A stretch of 64,000 nt of DNA from contig JASJOS010000020.1 in assembly GCA_030068525.1 (NCBI GenBank), positions 1-64,000 of the forward strand. The letters are read 5' to 3'. Of this stretch, positions 51,643-61,554 are shown one piece after another. Within the stretch, counting starts at the first letter, position 1. Each line of letters opens with the position of its first letter. The translations under genes were made by a program, and so were the position numbers. A model generated the notes under the pieces. The model saw nothing but the letters and a program-made list of their open reading frames with translations. It made no database searches and was not told where the DNA came from. The stretch is from Xanthocytophaga flava. Its GTDB lineage: Bacteria > Bacteroidota > Bacteroidia > Cytophagales > 172606-1.

Positions 51643-53805
51643 TTATATCATATCCATATCAAAAGGTAGTTTACGGATCCGCTTTCCTGTAAGATTAAAA
51701 ATGGCATTACATAGAGCAGGAGCTACAGGAGGCAGACCTGGCTCTCCAGCACCGCTCGGTTTTTCTGTACTTGGCATAACATGAATTTCAATAGGAGGGA
51801 CTTCATTCATGCGAAGTACAGAATATTGGTGATAGTTGGTTTGCTCACATTGTCCGTTTTTAAATGTAATTCCCGGTTTTAAAGCAGCAGACAGTCCCAT
51901 CACAACATTTCCTTCTGTTTGTGCTTTGACATTATCCGGATTTACAGTCATACCCAGGTCAATGACACCTACTATCTTATTTATTTTGATACCTTTTCCT
52001 GCTTTAGATACTGTGATGGCATAGGCCGCAATAGAGCCAAATGAACGTGCTATAGCGATACCCATTGCCTGATTGGAAGTTGGCTTGAGTTTGTATTGTG
52101 CTTTCTCAGCAAGATAATTCAATACATTGACAAAGCGTGGAGCTTCATGAAGCATTTCCTGCCGAAATACGAGAGGATCTTTTTTGGCTGCATGGGCTAG
52201 TTCATCAACAAAACATTCGTGTCCAAATGCATTGGTTGAGCTGTATACTGATCTCCACCAGACAATTGGAATATCTGTTGAAATAACTTTAGTAGCTTCT
52301 CTACGATTAGGGATTGCATAGGGACTGTCTTCTTCACTGATTACTTCATGCATCCAGTCATCGGCAGTTTGTGAAAAATCTTTTTTATTGGTTTGGCCTT
52401 GTATGGATTCTCCAATTACTTTGTGTTCAAATGCGATAACTTTACCATTGGCATCTAATCCACCACGTAATGCATCTAACATACCTGGACGATAGGGGCC
52501 TTGTGTGATATCATCTTCCCGAGTCCAGATCACTTTTACAGGAGCATTGGCTTGTTTGGAAAGATTAATGGCTTCCATGATAAAATCAAAGTAGGCTTTC
52601 CTTCCAAATGACCCTCCCATGAAGTATGTATTTACCTTTACATTGTCTTTAGGAATTTTAAGATATTCAGAGGCTTGGCCAATCAGCCAGTCAGGTGATT
52701 GATTGGGTGCCCATATTTCTACTTTATCTCCCTGAACCCATGCTATTGCATTCTCGGGTTCTATCATGGCATGGGCGGCAAAGGGAGTTTCGTATTGTGC
52801 TTCCAGTTTTTTAGAAGCTGTAGCCAATGCTTTATCTACATCACCTTTTTTTCCTTTTAGTTCATTACCTGGTTCTTTCGCTGCCTGACGTAATTTAGCA
52901 TAGTAATTATCTGTGGAGATTTTGTCGTAACCAGTATTGTCCCACTGAATTTTAAGTGCTTTTCTACCTTGCAGGGCTGCCCAGTAATTCTCTGCCAGCA
53001 CAGCTACTGTTTCTACTGTTTTGTGTGGCATTTTCCGTTCAGCTCGCAGTACTTTTTTGACACCCGGGATCTTTTTAGTTTCTGCATCATCAACGGACAC
53101 TACTTTGCCATGTATAACCGGACATCGTTGAATACTCGCATATAACATACCTGGCACTTTCGCATCTAAGCCAAACAGGGCAGTTCCATTTGTTTTGGAT
53201 GGAACATCGGGCCGTGGCAACACCTTGCCTAATATTTTAAAATCTTTCGGATCTTTGAGTTTGGGCTCTTTCGGAACTTCCAGTTTGGACGCTTGTTCAA
53301 CTAATTCTCCATAACTCAGGCTTTTATTGGAAGGTTTATGGTAAATTTTTCCTTCTTTAGCATAACATTCACTTACTGGTACTTTCCAGGTATTGGCTGC
53401 TGCCTGAGTCAACATCTCACGAGCCGCTGCACCTGCTTTACGCAGAGGTTCCCACTGTGCTCTGATTGAACTGGAGCCACCGGAAAACTGCATTCTGTGT
53501 TTAGCCAAACCTGCTGTCTGCCGTATTTCAACATCTGTAAGACTCACTTCCAGTTCTTCTGCCAATAATGAAGGAACAGACTGCCATGTTCCTTGTCCCA
53601 TATCCGGGCTGGTATTAAAAATGGTGATCTTTCCTTCTTTGGTTAGTAGAATAAACGGAGTTAGTTCAAGTTCTGCTGCGACAGGCTCAACTTTATTCAA
53701 TACTGAATTGGCTTGTCCCGGAAGAGAAAAACCAATAGCTAGCAAGCCTGTAAGTTTCAGAAATTGGCGACGGGATGTATCAACAGTGAGAGTATCCATA
53801 GACAT
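51643..53805 (-). CDS. Molybdopterin-binding large subunit of a second exported hydroxylase
   Basis: A Tat signal ([20 protein letters not shown]) precedes the molybdopterin domains, with [33 protein letters not shown] and [15 protein letters not shown] near the ends. The 720-residue length fits IorB-like subunits. The 2Fe-2S subunit is encoded 32 bp upstream, and both form one operon. The large subunit is a paralogue of that at 15215-17398. A nearly identical nucleotide tract around residues 129-165 suggests gene conversion. The oxidised substrate is unknown; aldehydes or N-heterocycles are typical. Confidence 0.9.
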   Translation of the reverse strand: MSMDTLTVDTSRRQFLKLTGLLAIGFSLPGQANSVLNKVEPVAAELELTPFILLTKEGKITIFNTSPDMGQGTWQSVPSLLAEELEVSLTDVEIRQTAGLAKHRMQFSGGSSSIRAQWEPLRKAGAAAREMLTQAAANTWKVPVSECYAKEGKIYHKPSNKSLSYGELVEQASKLEVPKEPKLKDPKDFKILGKVLPRPDVPSKTNGTALFGLDAKVPGMLYASIQRCPVIHGKVVSVDDAETKKIPGVKKVLRAERKMPHKTVETVAVLAENYWAALQGRKALKIQWDNTGYDKISTDNYYAKLRQAAKEPGNELKGKKGDVDKALATASKKLEAQYETPFAAHAMIEPENAIAWVQGDKVEIWAPNQSPDWLIGQASEYLKIPKDNVKVNTYFMGGSFGRKAYFDFIMEAINLSKQANAPVKVIWTREDDITQGPYRPGMLDALRGGLDANGKVIAFEHKVIGESIQGQTNKKDFSQTADDWMHEVISEEDSPYAIPNRREATKVISTDIPIVWWRSVYSSTNAFGHECFVDELAHAAKKDPLVFRQEMLHEAPRFVNVLNYLAEKAQYKLKPTSNQAMGIAIARSFGSIAAYAITVSKAGKGIKINKIVGVIDLGMTVNPDNVKAQTEGNVVMGLSAALKPGITFKNGQCEQTNYHQYSVLRMNEVPPIEIHVMPSTEKPSGAGEPGLPPVAPALCNAIFNLTGKRIRKLPFDMDMI

Positions 53806-53837
53806 AAAATGTTAAAGTAGAAAGCAAATACTACATC

Positions 53838-54347
53838 TTATTTATAAGACGTTTTTTGAACAGGCGTTGTTTGGCCTGACTTATCCTGAGCTTGTTTAGC
53901 TGCTCGTTTTATTGCTTTGCGTATACGTGGATATGTTCCACACCGACAGATATTACCGCTCATAGCGGCATCAATATCATCGTCTGTGGGATTGGGATTA
54001 CTTTTAAGTAATGCTACTGCTGACATAATTTGCCCGGATTGGCAATAACCACATTGAGGAACCTGCTCTTCTATCCAGGCTAGTTGCACAGGATGATCTG
54101 TGTTGGTAGAGATACCCTCAATGGTTGTAATCTTTTGACCGGATTGAACTACAGATATAGGAGTAGAGCATGACCGAATAGGATTTCCATCCAAATGGAC
54201 TGTGCAGGCACCACATAGTGCCATACCACATCCGAATTTTGTTCCGGTGAGCCCAACAAAATCTCTGATTACCCATAATAAAGGCATTTGAGGATCTACA
54301 TCAACCGTATGCGATTGGTTGTTGATAGAAAGTGTGAATGATGCCAT
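53838..54347 (-). CDS. 2Fe-2S small subunit of a molybdopterin hydroxylase
   Basis: The 169-residue protein has both clusters of the xanthine-dehydrogenase small subunit: a plant-type ferredoxin motif [17 protein letters not shown]...C and a C-terminal helical 2Fe-2S with CGYCQSG and GNICRCGTY. It passes electrons from the molybdopterin subunit. No signal peptide is visible, so it is probably exported with its Tat partner. It is 32 bp upstream of the large subunit. The orphan large subunit at 15215 may use it as well. Confidence 0.94.
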   Translation of the reverse strand: MASFTLSINNQSHTVDVDPQMPLLWVIRDFVGLTGTKFGCGMALCGACTVHLDGNPIRSCSTPISVVQSGQKITTIEGISTNTDHPVQLAWIEEQVPQCGYCQSGQIMSAVALLKSNPNPTDDDIDAAMSGNICRCGTYPRIRKAIKRAAKQAQDKSGQTTPVQKTSYK

Positions 54348-54856
54348 ATGAAAAGAGGTTTTATGTTATCTTAACTAATTTATTTGTTTGTAGTTATCTT
54401 TCTGATAATGAGGTGTGATGTCTTAATATATACATGGCAAGAGTGCTGGGATTGGCTCTCAGTTATGAGAGATTTTGAGATAAAGTTAGATTTTTTGATA
54501 AAATTATGAAACAGATTGCCAGGTATATTTCACGAATGGTTGGAAAAACACTATGACTGGAACGAGGAAGTGTAGGTAAACTGTCACTATTGGCAACATT
54601 GCAGATATCTCTATTGGTCTAGTTCATTTGATTTATGATATTTTATTATGGATTATGATAGAAAACTCTAGTCTTACTATTTTAATCACAATACATTCTA
54701 CTTCTTAATCTTTCGAAAAAAGCTTTACCTTTGTTGTATTCATGACGATAAGCAGTAGTGTCTATTGAAAAGATATCTGTCGACCTGTCAGATATTTGGT
54801 TGTTGGCACAGCTATTGTCAGTAAATCAGAATCAATTACATATCACATCATAAAAT
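54348..54856. other. 509-bp intergenic region upstream of secA
   Basis: No gene is present. TACCTTTG (54726-54733) matches the -7 box TAnnTTTG without a -33 element. A sigma-54-like motif at 54804-54819 is noted but not accepted. Nothing else is assignable. Confidence 0.5.
54726..54733 (+). promoter_or_regulatory. Possible secA -7 box
   Basis: TACCTTTG matches TAnnTTTG, 123 bp before the secA ATG. There is no clear -33 box, so this is a motif match only. Confidence 0.3.
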
Positions 54857-57800
54857 ATGTTAAATTTTCTAACTAAATCCGTTACCAAATTTTTTGGTAC
54901 CAAGTCGGAGCGGGATGTAAAGGAGCTAACACCTTACATAGGAAAAGTGAATGCAGAGTTTGAGAAGCTTAGCTCCCTTACGAATGATCAACTTCGCGAG
55001 CAGACTTTTGAGCTTAAAAATATAATCCGTGAAAGACTGAAGTCTACCGAAGATGAGATTCAATCTTTGCGTCAGAGAGTGGCTGAGGATTTTACAATGG
55101 GACTGGATGAAAAAGAAGCTATTTTTAGTAAGATAGATGAGTTAGCTAAAGAGGTTAATAAGCAGCTGGAAGTTGTTTTGCTGGAAATTTTACCACGTGC
55201 ATTTGCTGTAATTAAAGAGACTGCCCGTCGTTTTACAAATAATGAGGAACTGGTTGTTACGGCACTACCTTATGATCGCGAGATTGCAGCAAAAAAGGCT
55301 CACGTAAGTATTGAAAGTGGAGATAAAGCTGTATGGAAGAACCGTTGGCTGGCAGCAGGAAGTGAGATTGTGTGGAATATGGTACATTATGATGTACAGA
55401 TTATAGGTGGTGTGGTATTGCATCAGGGAAAAATCTCAGAGATGGCTACCGGTGAAGGTAAAACGCTAGTTGCTACATTTCCTGCATTCCTCAATGCCTT
55501 AGCTGGAAAAGGTGTACATATTGTAACGGTTAACGATTATTTAGCTAAGCGTGACTCGGAGTGGATGGCTCCTTTATTTGAGTTTCATGGCTTGACTATT
55601 GATTGCATAGATAAGCATCAGCCAAATACAGAGGCTCGTCGTAATGCATATGCTGCAGATATTACGTATGGTACCAATAACGAATTCGGTTTTGACTATC
55701 TGCGTGACAACATGGCACGTGAAGTAGGAGAACTGGTACAACGGAAACATCATTATGCAATGGTCGATGAAGTTGACTCCGTTTTGATTGATGATGCCCG
55801 TACCCCATTGATTATTGCAGGTCCTGTAAGTCGTAGTGATGAACAGATTTTTTATGATCTGAAACCTCGTGTACATTCTCTGGTAGAAGCTCAGAAAAAA
55901 ATTACTCTTGATTTCCTGAATGATGCAAAGAAAAAGATTGCTGCCGGAGATGATAAAGAAGGTGGAGTATCGTTGTTCCGGGCATTTCGTGGTTTGCCTA
56001 AGAATAAACCATTGATTCGCTATTTGGGTGAACAAGGAACAAAAGCTGTATTACAAAAGACAGAAAACTACTATTTGCAGGATAACCAGCGTTTAATGCC
56101 GGAAGCAGACGAACCTTTGTTATTTACCATTGATGAGAAAAACAATCAGGTAGAGCTTACAGAGAAAGGTATTGATTATATTACCCGCTCTGGTGAAGAT
56201 CCTCACTTTTTTATATTACCGGACTTATCCATTGAGTTAGGCAAAATTGAGAAAAATACTAGTTTAACGGATAGTGAGAAATTACAGCAGAAAGATGCAT
56301 TGATTTCTGAATATTCGGCTAAATCTGAACGTATTCACGTTATTAGCCAGTTACTAAAAGCCTATACTCTTTTTGAAAATGGAGTAGAGTATATTATTCA
56401 GGAAAGTAAAGTAAAGATTGTCGATGAGCAGACAGGTCGTATTATGGAAGGACGTCGCTATTCTGATGGATTGCATCAGGCCATTGAAGCAAAAGAAAAT
56501 GTGAAGATTGAAGAAGCGACCCAGACATATGCAACTGTAACTTTACAGAACTACTTCCGGATGTACCATAAACTGGCTGGTATGACCGGTACTGCAGAAA
56601 CAGAAGCGGGTGAATTCTGGCAAATATATAAACTGGATGTAGTTGTTATTCCGACTAATCGTGCTATCACCCGTGAAGATCGTGAAGATAAAGTTTACCG
56701 CAGTGTACGTGAGAAATACAATGCAGTAGTAGATGAGATTATAGCATTGGTAGAGAAAGGTCGTCCGGTTCTGGTAGGTACAACTTCAGTTGAAAATTCC
56801 AAAATTTTAAGCCGTTTATTGACTATCCGTAGAATTAAGCATGAGTTGTTGAATGCGGAGCACCACCAAAGGGAAGCTGAAATTGTTGCAGAAGCTGGAA
56901 AATCCGGTGCAGTAACAATTGCCACTAACATGGCTGGTCGTGGTACCGATATTAAGCTAACGCCGGAAGCCAAAGCTGCTGGTGGATTAGCAATTGTAGG
57001 TACAGAACGCCATGAAGCTCGTCGGGTAGACCGTCAGTTACGTGGTCGTGCTGGTCGTCAGGGAGATCCCGGTACATCACAATTTTTTGTGTCACTGGAA
57101 GATAGCTTGATGCGTTTGTTTGGATCAGACCGGATTGCAAAACTGATGGATCGTATGGGTCTGGAAGAAGGAGAAGTGATTCAGCATTCTATGATTACCA
57201 AGTCTATTGAAAGGGCACAACGCAAAGTAGAAGAGAATAACTTTGGTATTCGTAAACGGTTATTGGAATACGATGACGTAATGAACTATCAGCGGGAAGC
57301 TATTTACCGCCGTCGTCGCAATGCATTATATGGGGATCGGGTACAATTGGATATTCTGGATAGTTTACACTTTATCTGTGAAAATATTGTAGAAAATACG
57401 GCAGGTAATACAGAAAATTTCCGACTGGAAGTGTTACGTACTATGGGCTTTGAAACAGTTATTTCAGATGATGAATTTCGTCGTTTAAAAGCTGAATTAC
57501 TGGCTGATAAGTTATATATAGAAGCTGAGAAGCATTATTTCAGCAAAGAAGCACGTATTGCTGAGAAAGCTATGCCTGTATTGCGGGACGTATATCAAAC
57601 CCGTGGTCAACATATCCAGGATGTAGTGGTGCCGTTTACAGACGGAGTTCGTCAAATTGCTATATCTGCGGATCTGAAAAAAGTGGTTGAAAGCGATGGA
57701 CGTGAACTGATCCGTGCTATGGAAAAGATTACCACTCTGGCTCTTATTGATCAGGAATGGAAAGAACACCTGCGTGACATGGATGATTTAAAACAATCTG

Positions 57801-58225
57801 TTCAGAATGCTGTGTTTGAACAAAAAGACCCTTTGTTGATTTATAAGTTTGAGGCTGTTCAGTTATTCCGCAAGTTCATAGCCCGTGTCAATGGAGATGT
57901 GATATCATTCCTGATGAAAGCTGAAATTCCTGTAGAAGATAGTAATGAAGTACAGGAAGCTCGTCAGCCTGTGCGGAGACAACAGCCTAAATTACAGGTA
58001 AGCAAAGAAGAGTTTCATTCTCCAATAAATCCTGAATATAGTGGTGGACCTGTTGTAGAAGAACCGTTACCCGTAGAAAAGATCAATCCTATTCGGGTGC
58101 AGAAGCTTCCTAACAGAAATGATGTAGTAAGTGTCAAATACAAGGATGGAAGTATCAAACGGGATGTAAAGTTTAAGAAAGTAGAAGATGATCTGCGTAA
58201 TAATCTGTGTGTATTGATTGACTAA
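54857..58225 (+). CDS. secA: Preprotein translocase ATPase SecA
   Basis: SecA drives export of signal-peptide proteins through SecYEG. The protein shows Walker A MATGEGKT (197-204), the DEVD box (304-307) and DDARTPLIIAG next to it, the C-terminal NBD2 TNMAGRGTDI and the motif RQLRGRAGRQGD. It is 1122 residues, about 220 longer than E. coli SecA, with a Bacteroidota-type insertion of about 100 residues around 340-440. The C-terminus (NRNDVVSVKYKDGSIKRDVKF...) lacks the zinc-binding CxCGSGKK...CH motif. It is monocistronic and ends at a strong terminator. Confidence 0.97.
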   Translation: MLNFLTKSVTKFFGTKSERDVKELTPYIGKVNAEFEKLSSLTNDQLREQTFELKNIIRERLKSTEDEIQSLRQRVAEDFTMGLDEKEAIFSKIDELAKEVNKQLEVVLLEILPRAFAVIKETARRFTNNEELVVTALPYDREIAAKKAHVSIESGDKAVWKNRWLAAGSEIVWNMVHYDVQIIGGVVLHQGKISEMATGEGKTLVATFPAFLNALAGKGVHIVTVNDYLAKRDSEWMAPLFEFHGLTIDCIDKHQPNTEARRNAYAADITYGTNNEFGFDYLRDNMAREVGELVQRKHHYAMVDEVDSVLIDDARTPLIIAGPVSRSDEQIFYDLKPRVHSLVEAQKKITLDFLNDAKKKIAAGDDKEGGVSLFRAFRGLPKNKPLIRYLGEQGTKAVLQKTENYYLQDNQRLMPEADEPLLFTIDEKNNQVELTEKGIDYITRSGEDPHFFILPDLSIELGKIEKNTSLTDSEKLQQKDALISEYSAKSERIHVISQLLKAYTLFENGVEYIIQESKVKIVDEQTGRIMEGRRYSDGLHQAIEAKENVKIEEATQTYATVTLQNYFRMYHKLAGMTGTAETEAGEFWQIYKLDVVVIPTNRAITREDREDKVYRSVREKYNAVVDEIIALVEKGRPVLVGTTSVENSKILSRLLTIRRIKHELLNAEHHQREAEIVAEAGKSGAVTIATNMAGRGTDIKLTPEAKAAGGLAIVGTERHEARRVDRQLRGRAGRQGDPGTSQFFVSLEDSLMRLFGSDRIAKLMDRMGLEEGEVIQHSMITKSIERAQRKVEENNFGIRKRLLEYDDVMNYQREAIYRRRRNALYGDRVQLDILDSLHFICENIVENTAGNTENFRLEVLRTMGFETVISDDEFRRLKAELLADKLYIEAEKHYFSKEARIAEKAMPVLRDVYQTRGQHIQDVVVPFTDGVRQIAISADLKKVVESDGRELIRAMEKITTLALIDQEWKEHLRDMDDLKQSVQNAVFEQKDPLLIYKFEAVQLFRKFIARVNGDVISFLMKAEIPVEDSNEVQEARQPVRRQQPKLQVSKEEFHSPINPEYSGGPVVEEPLPVEKINPIRVQKLPNRNDVVSVKYKDGSIKRDVKFKKVEDDLRNNLCVLID

Positions 58226-58247
58226 TCATCATCTCTATAGGTAAAAT

Positions 58248-58287
58248 AAAAACCTGACAGTTATAAGTAACTTCTGTCAGGTTTTTT
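58248..58287 (+). terminator. secA terminator
   Basis: AAAAACCTGACAG pairs with CTGTCAGGTTTTT (58274-58286) over a 13-nt loop, with a T run. It lies 22 bp after the secA stop. Confidence 0.9.
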
Positions 58288-58366
58288 CGTTTGAAAAGAT
58301 AGTGTTTTCTTTGTAATCTTTAGTGATAGTTCTGGTAATATAGAATAGGTCTTTAAGCAATTTTTT

Positions 58367-58900
58367 ATGATATCATATCGTGTGTTTGTGCTAGGAATAA
58401 TTTGTGTTTTTGTGGGTATTCTCGAAAGTTGTGTTTCAGGAAAAGCTGCTAGTAAAACAACTAGTAATGTAGGTTCTTTTAAGGATGATGTATCTGCCTA
58501 TCGGCCTGTTTATACAGTAAGTAACGAAACAAAAAGTACTGAGACTCCTGTTTCCGAACCAGGTAAGCCTGTCACAAAGGGTAAGCCTGTTGGAGACATT
58601 ACACAAAAGCTGGATGTAATTCTGGATACTATTGCCAATACAAATAAGAATATTCGGTTTGCTCAAGGATATCGGGTGCAGATCTATTCAGGCAACAGTA
58701 GTGATGAAGCAAACCGGGCCAGAGATCGATCCTATACATTATTTCCAGATATTACCCCTCACATTGTCTACGTGCAACCCAATTTTCGGGTAAAAGTAGG
58801 TGATTTTATTGATCGGCTAGAAGCGCAACGTGTATATGTAGCCTTGAAGGCCGAATTTCCTACAGCATTAATTGTTCCAGAACGCATTGAGATCAGATAG
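58367..58900 (+). CDS. SPOR-domain lipoprotein
   Basis: The N-terminus (VFVGILESC) is a lipobox. A Ser/Thr/Lys-rich linker (about 20-95) leads to a C-terminal SPOR-type domain (about 98-177): GYRVQIYSGNSSDEANRARD, VYVQPNFRVKVGDF, and FPTALIVPERIEI. SPOR domains bind denuded peptidoglycan at division sites. It is probably an outer- or inner-membrane lipoprotein at the cell wall. A strong perfect-palindrome terminator follows. Confidence 0.82.
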   Translation: MISYRVFVLGIICVFVGILESCVSGKAASKTTSNVGSFKDDVSAYRPVYTVSNETKSTETPVSEPGKPVTKGKPVGDITQKLDVILDTIANTNKNIRFAQGYRVQIYSGNSSDEANRARDRSYTLFPDITPHIVYVQPNFRVKVGDFIDRLEAQRVYVALKAEFPTALIVPERIEIR

Positions 58901-58958
58901 AATACACAGAAAGTAGAAATTGTTCGCATAGGTGTGATAACGGGTAGAAGGATGGTAT

Positions 58959-59000
58959 AAAAAATAGAAGCCTTGTTATATAACAAGGCTTCTATTTTTT
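58959..59000. terminator. 20-bp perfect hairpin terminator
   Basis: A perfect stem (58959-58978 with 58981-59000) has A residues at one side and T residues at the other. It follows the SPOR gene by 58 bp. Confidence 0.85.
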
Positions 59001-59130
59001 ATATTCGGCATGTCACCAATTATTATTGGGAGTTCTATCTAAAAGTAAAATATTTTTTATTGTAGAATCTCTTCGTAAAATATTTTATTATTTTTATCGC
59101 TTCATAATTCTCATTGTTTGACTTTCGTGT

Positions 59131-61422
59131 ATGACCTGCTCTTCTCTTAAAGTTACCCTATGGTGTATTTGCCTGGGGATGATTGTAGCATGCAAAAGTG
59201 CTCACGTCAAGAACTCTTCTGCTTCTTCTGCAGAACAAAACGATCTCACCACATATGTTGACCCTTATATTGGTACTGGTTTCCATGGGCATGTATTTCT
59301 GGGCGCCAATGTGCCTTTCGGGGCTGTACAATTAGGGCCTACTCAGATTTCTGAAGGCTGGGACTGGTGTTCCGGATATCATTACTCTGATTCAGTTATT
59401 ATTGGTTTTGCTCATACTCACCTGAGTGGTACTGGGATAGGAGATCTGGGGGATGTACTAATCATGCCTACTACCGGAAATGTAAAAGTTACCAAAGGTA
59501 CACCTAAAGATTTAAATAGTGGATATTCTTCTTTGTTTTCTCACAATGATGAAGTTGCTAAACCGGGATATTATTCTGTCCTACTGAAAAGATATGGTAT
59601 CAAGGCTGAACTAACTGCTACAGAACGAGTTGGTTTTCATCAATACACTTTTCCAAAGTCTTCAGATGCACACTTGGTAATTGACTTGAAAGAAGGTATT
59701 GGTTGGGATCTGGCTACTGTTACACGACTAGAAAAGTTGAATGACTCTACTTTGATTGGTTTTCGAAATTCCAAAGGCTGGGCACCCGATCAACGTTTGT
59801 TTTTCACTATAGTATTTTCTAAGCCAATTAAGAAATTTGATTTATATAACGATCAGACACCTGTTAAAGGGACTATGGCTGATGGCAATCGAATCAAAGG
59901 TGTGGTTAGCTTTGCTACTACTGAAAATGAAAAAGTACATGTGAAGGTCGGTATTTCTCCTGTAAGTGCAGACAATGCACTGGCTAATATTCAAACCGAA
60001 TTGCCACACTGGAATTTTACAAAAGTAGTAAATAATGCAAAAGCTGCCTGGAACAAAGAATTAAATAAAGTTGCCGTCCAGTCAAACGATACCAAACGAC
60101 TGAAGATATTTTACACAGCATTGTATCACACTATGATAGCTCCCTCTACCTTTAATGACCACAATGGGGACTACAGGGGTACAGATAAACAGATTTATAG
60201 GAGTGCACCATTTACCAATCTGACAACCTTTTCTCTCTGGGATACATATCGTGGAGCCAATCCTCTATTTACTCTTGTACAACCTCAGCGGGTAAATGAT
60301 ATGGTGAATAGCATGTTGGCTATTTATCAACAACAGGGAAAATTACCTGTATGGCATTTGATGGGAAACGAAACCAATACCATGCCTGGTAATAGTGCTA
60401 TTCCCGTAATTGCGGATGCCTGTCTGAAAGGATTTAATGGATTTGATGTAAATCTGGCCTTTGAAGCGATGAAAGCTTCTGCTATGCTCGATGAACGTGG
60501 ACTAAATTATGTAAAGAAACAAGGGTATATACCCGCCAATGCTGAGTTAGAAAGTGTGTCCAAAGGGATGGAATATTCTATTGATGACTGGAGTATTGCA
60601 CAGGTTGCTAAAATGTTGGGTAAGGAAGAAGATTATCAGTATTTCAGCAAACGAGGTGCTAACTACAAAAACTATTTTGATCCTGCAAACCGCTTTGTAA
60701 GAGGTCGTATCTCGGATACTGAATGGCGTACTCCTTTTAGTCCTTTTATTACCCGACACATGAAAGATGATTTTGCAGAAGGTAATTCCTGGCAATATAC
60801 ATGGTTGGTGCCACACGATGTAGAAGGACTGGTTCAGTTAATGGGTGGCGAAAAGAAATTCACTGATAAGCTGGACTCGTTATTTGTGATCAAAGGTGAT
60901 ATGGGAAATGAAGCTTCCAATGATATTACCGGATTGATTGGTTTATATGCACATGGCAATGAACCTAGTCATCATATTACCTATATGTATGCTTATGTAG
61001 GCCAGCCCTGGAAGACCGCTGAGAAAGTTCGGTATATTCTGGATAACTTATACACTGAAAAGCCTGATGGATTATCAGGTAATGAAGATGTGGGCCAGAT
61101 GTCTGCCTGGTATGTATTGTCTTCCCTGGGATTTTACTCTGCCAATCCTGCAAATGGAGCCTACGTGATGGGAAGCCCTGTATTTGATGATGTCCGTTTA
61201 ACTGTTAGAGAGAATAAAACATTTCATATACAGATCAAAAACAATAGTCCACAGAATCTATACATTCAGCGTATGACTCTGAATGGCACATCTTATCCTC
61301 AATCGTATCTTTTACATAAAGATATTATAAAAGGGGGTGAATTAGTTATTGAGATGGGCAGCAAACCTAGCAAGACATGGGGTGTTGCTAAGGAAAACTG
61401 GGCTCGTTCACTGCCTGAATGA
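59131..61422 (+). CDS. GH92 alpha-1,2-mannosidase-type lipoprotein
   Basis: The lipobox signal (IVACKS) precedes an N-terminal beta-sandwich and a GH92 (alpha/alpha)6 domain. Motifs include YVDPYIGTGFHGHVFLGANVPFGAVQLGP, SGTGIGDLGDVLIMP, HLMGNETNTMPGNS and GLSGNEDVGQMSAWYVLSS. At 763 residues it has the normal GH92 size. These Ca2+-dependent exo-mannosidases trim alpha-mannosides of N-glycans and yeast mannan in Bacteroidota. It precedes the GH3 gene on the same strand, but a 133-bp gap with a perfect inverted repeat separates them, so coexpression is uncertain. Confidence 0.94.
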   Translation: MTCSSLKVTLWCICLGMIVACKSAHVKNSSASSAEQNDLTTYVDPYIGTGFHGHVFLGANVPFGAVQLGPTQISEGWDWCSGYHYSDSVIIGFAHTHLSGTGIGDLGDVLIMPTTGNVKVTKGTPKDLNSGYSSLFSHNDEVAKPGYYSVLLKRYGIKAELTATERVGFHQYTFPKSSDAHLVIDLKEGIGWDLATVTRLEKLNDSTLIGFRNSKGWAPDQRLFFTIVFSKPIKKFDLYNDQTPVKGTMADGNRIKGVVSFATTENEKVHVKVGISPVSADNALANIQTELPHWNFTKVVNNAKAAWNKELNKVAVQSNDTKRLKIFYTALYHTMIAPSTFNDHNGDYRGTDKQIYRSAPFTNLTTFSLWDTYRGANPLFTLVQPQRVNDMVNSMLAIYQQQGKLPVWHLMGNETNTMPGNSAIPVIADACLKGFNGFDVNLAFEAMKASAMLDERGLNYVKKQGYIPANAELESVSKGMEYSIDDWSIAQVAKMLGKEEDYQYFSKRGANYKNYFDPANRFVRGRISDTEWRTPFSPFITRHMKDDFAEGNSWQYTWLVPHDVEGLVQLMGGEKKFTDKLDSLFVIKGDMGNEASNDITGLIGLYAHGNEPSHHITYMYAYVGQPWKTAEKVRYILDNLYTEKPDGLSGNEDVGQMSAWYVLSSLGFYSANPANGAYVMGSPVFDDVRLTVRENKTFHIQIKNNSPQNLYIQRMTLNGTSYPQSYLLHKDIIKGGELVIEMGSKPSKTWGVAKENWARSLPE

Positions 61423-61441
61423 AGATTATTCGTTACGGAAA

Positions 61442-61485
61442 ATTCTCCATAATTAGTGGTTTACAAACCACTAATTATGGAGAAT
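61442..61485. repeat. Perfect 21-bp inverted repeat between GH92 and GH3 genes
   Basis: 61442-61462 is the exact reverse complement of 61465-61485. It could be a terminator or processing hairpin. There is no T run, and it lies 20 bp after the GH92 stop. Confidence 0.65.
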
Positions 61486-61554
61486 ACTAAGTAGCATTCC
61501 GGATATGCCACATCACATAGTATTCTTCTATTTTCTTTCAAATCAATAGTATAA

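Noticed and set aside
54804-54819. Sigma-54-like TGGCAC-N5-TTGTC upstream of secA
   Set aside because: The -12 GC is GT, there is no enhancer array nearby, and a housekeeping secA under sigma-54 control is unlikely.
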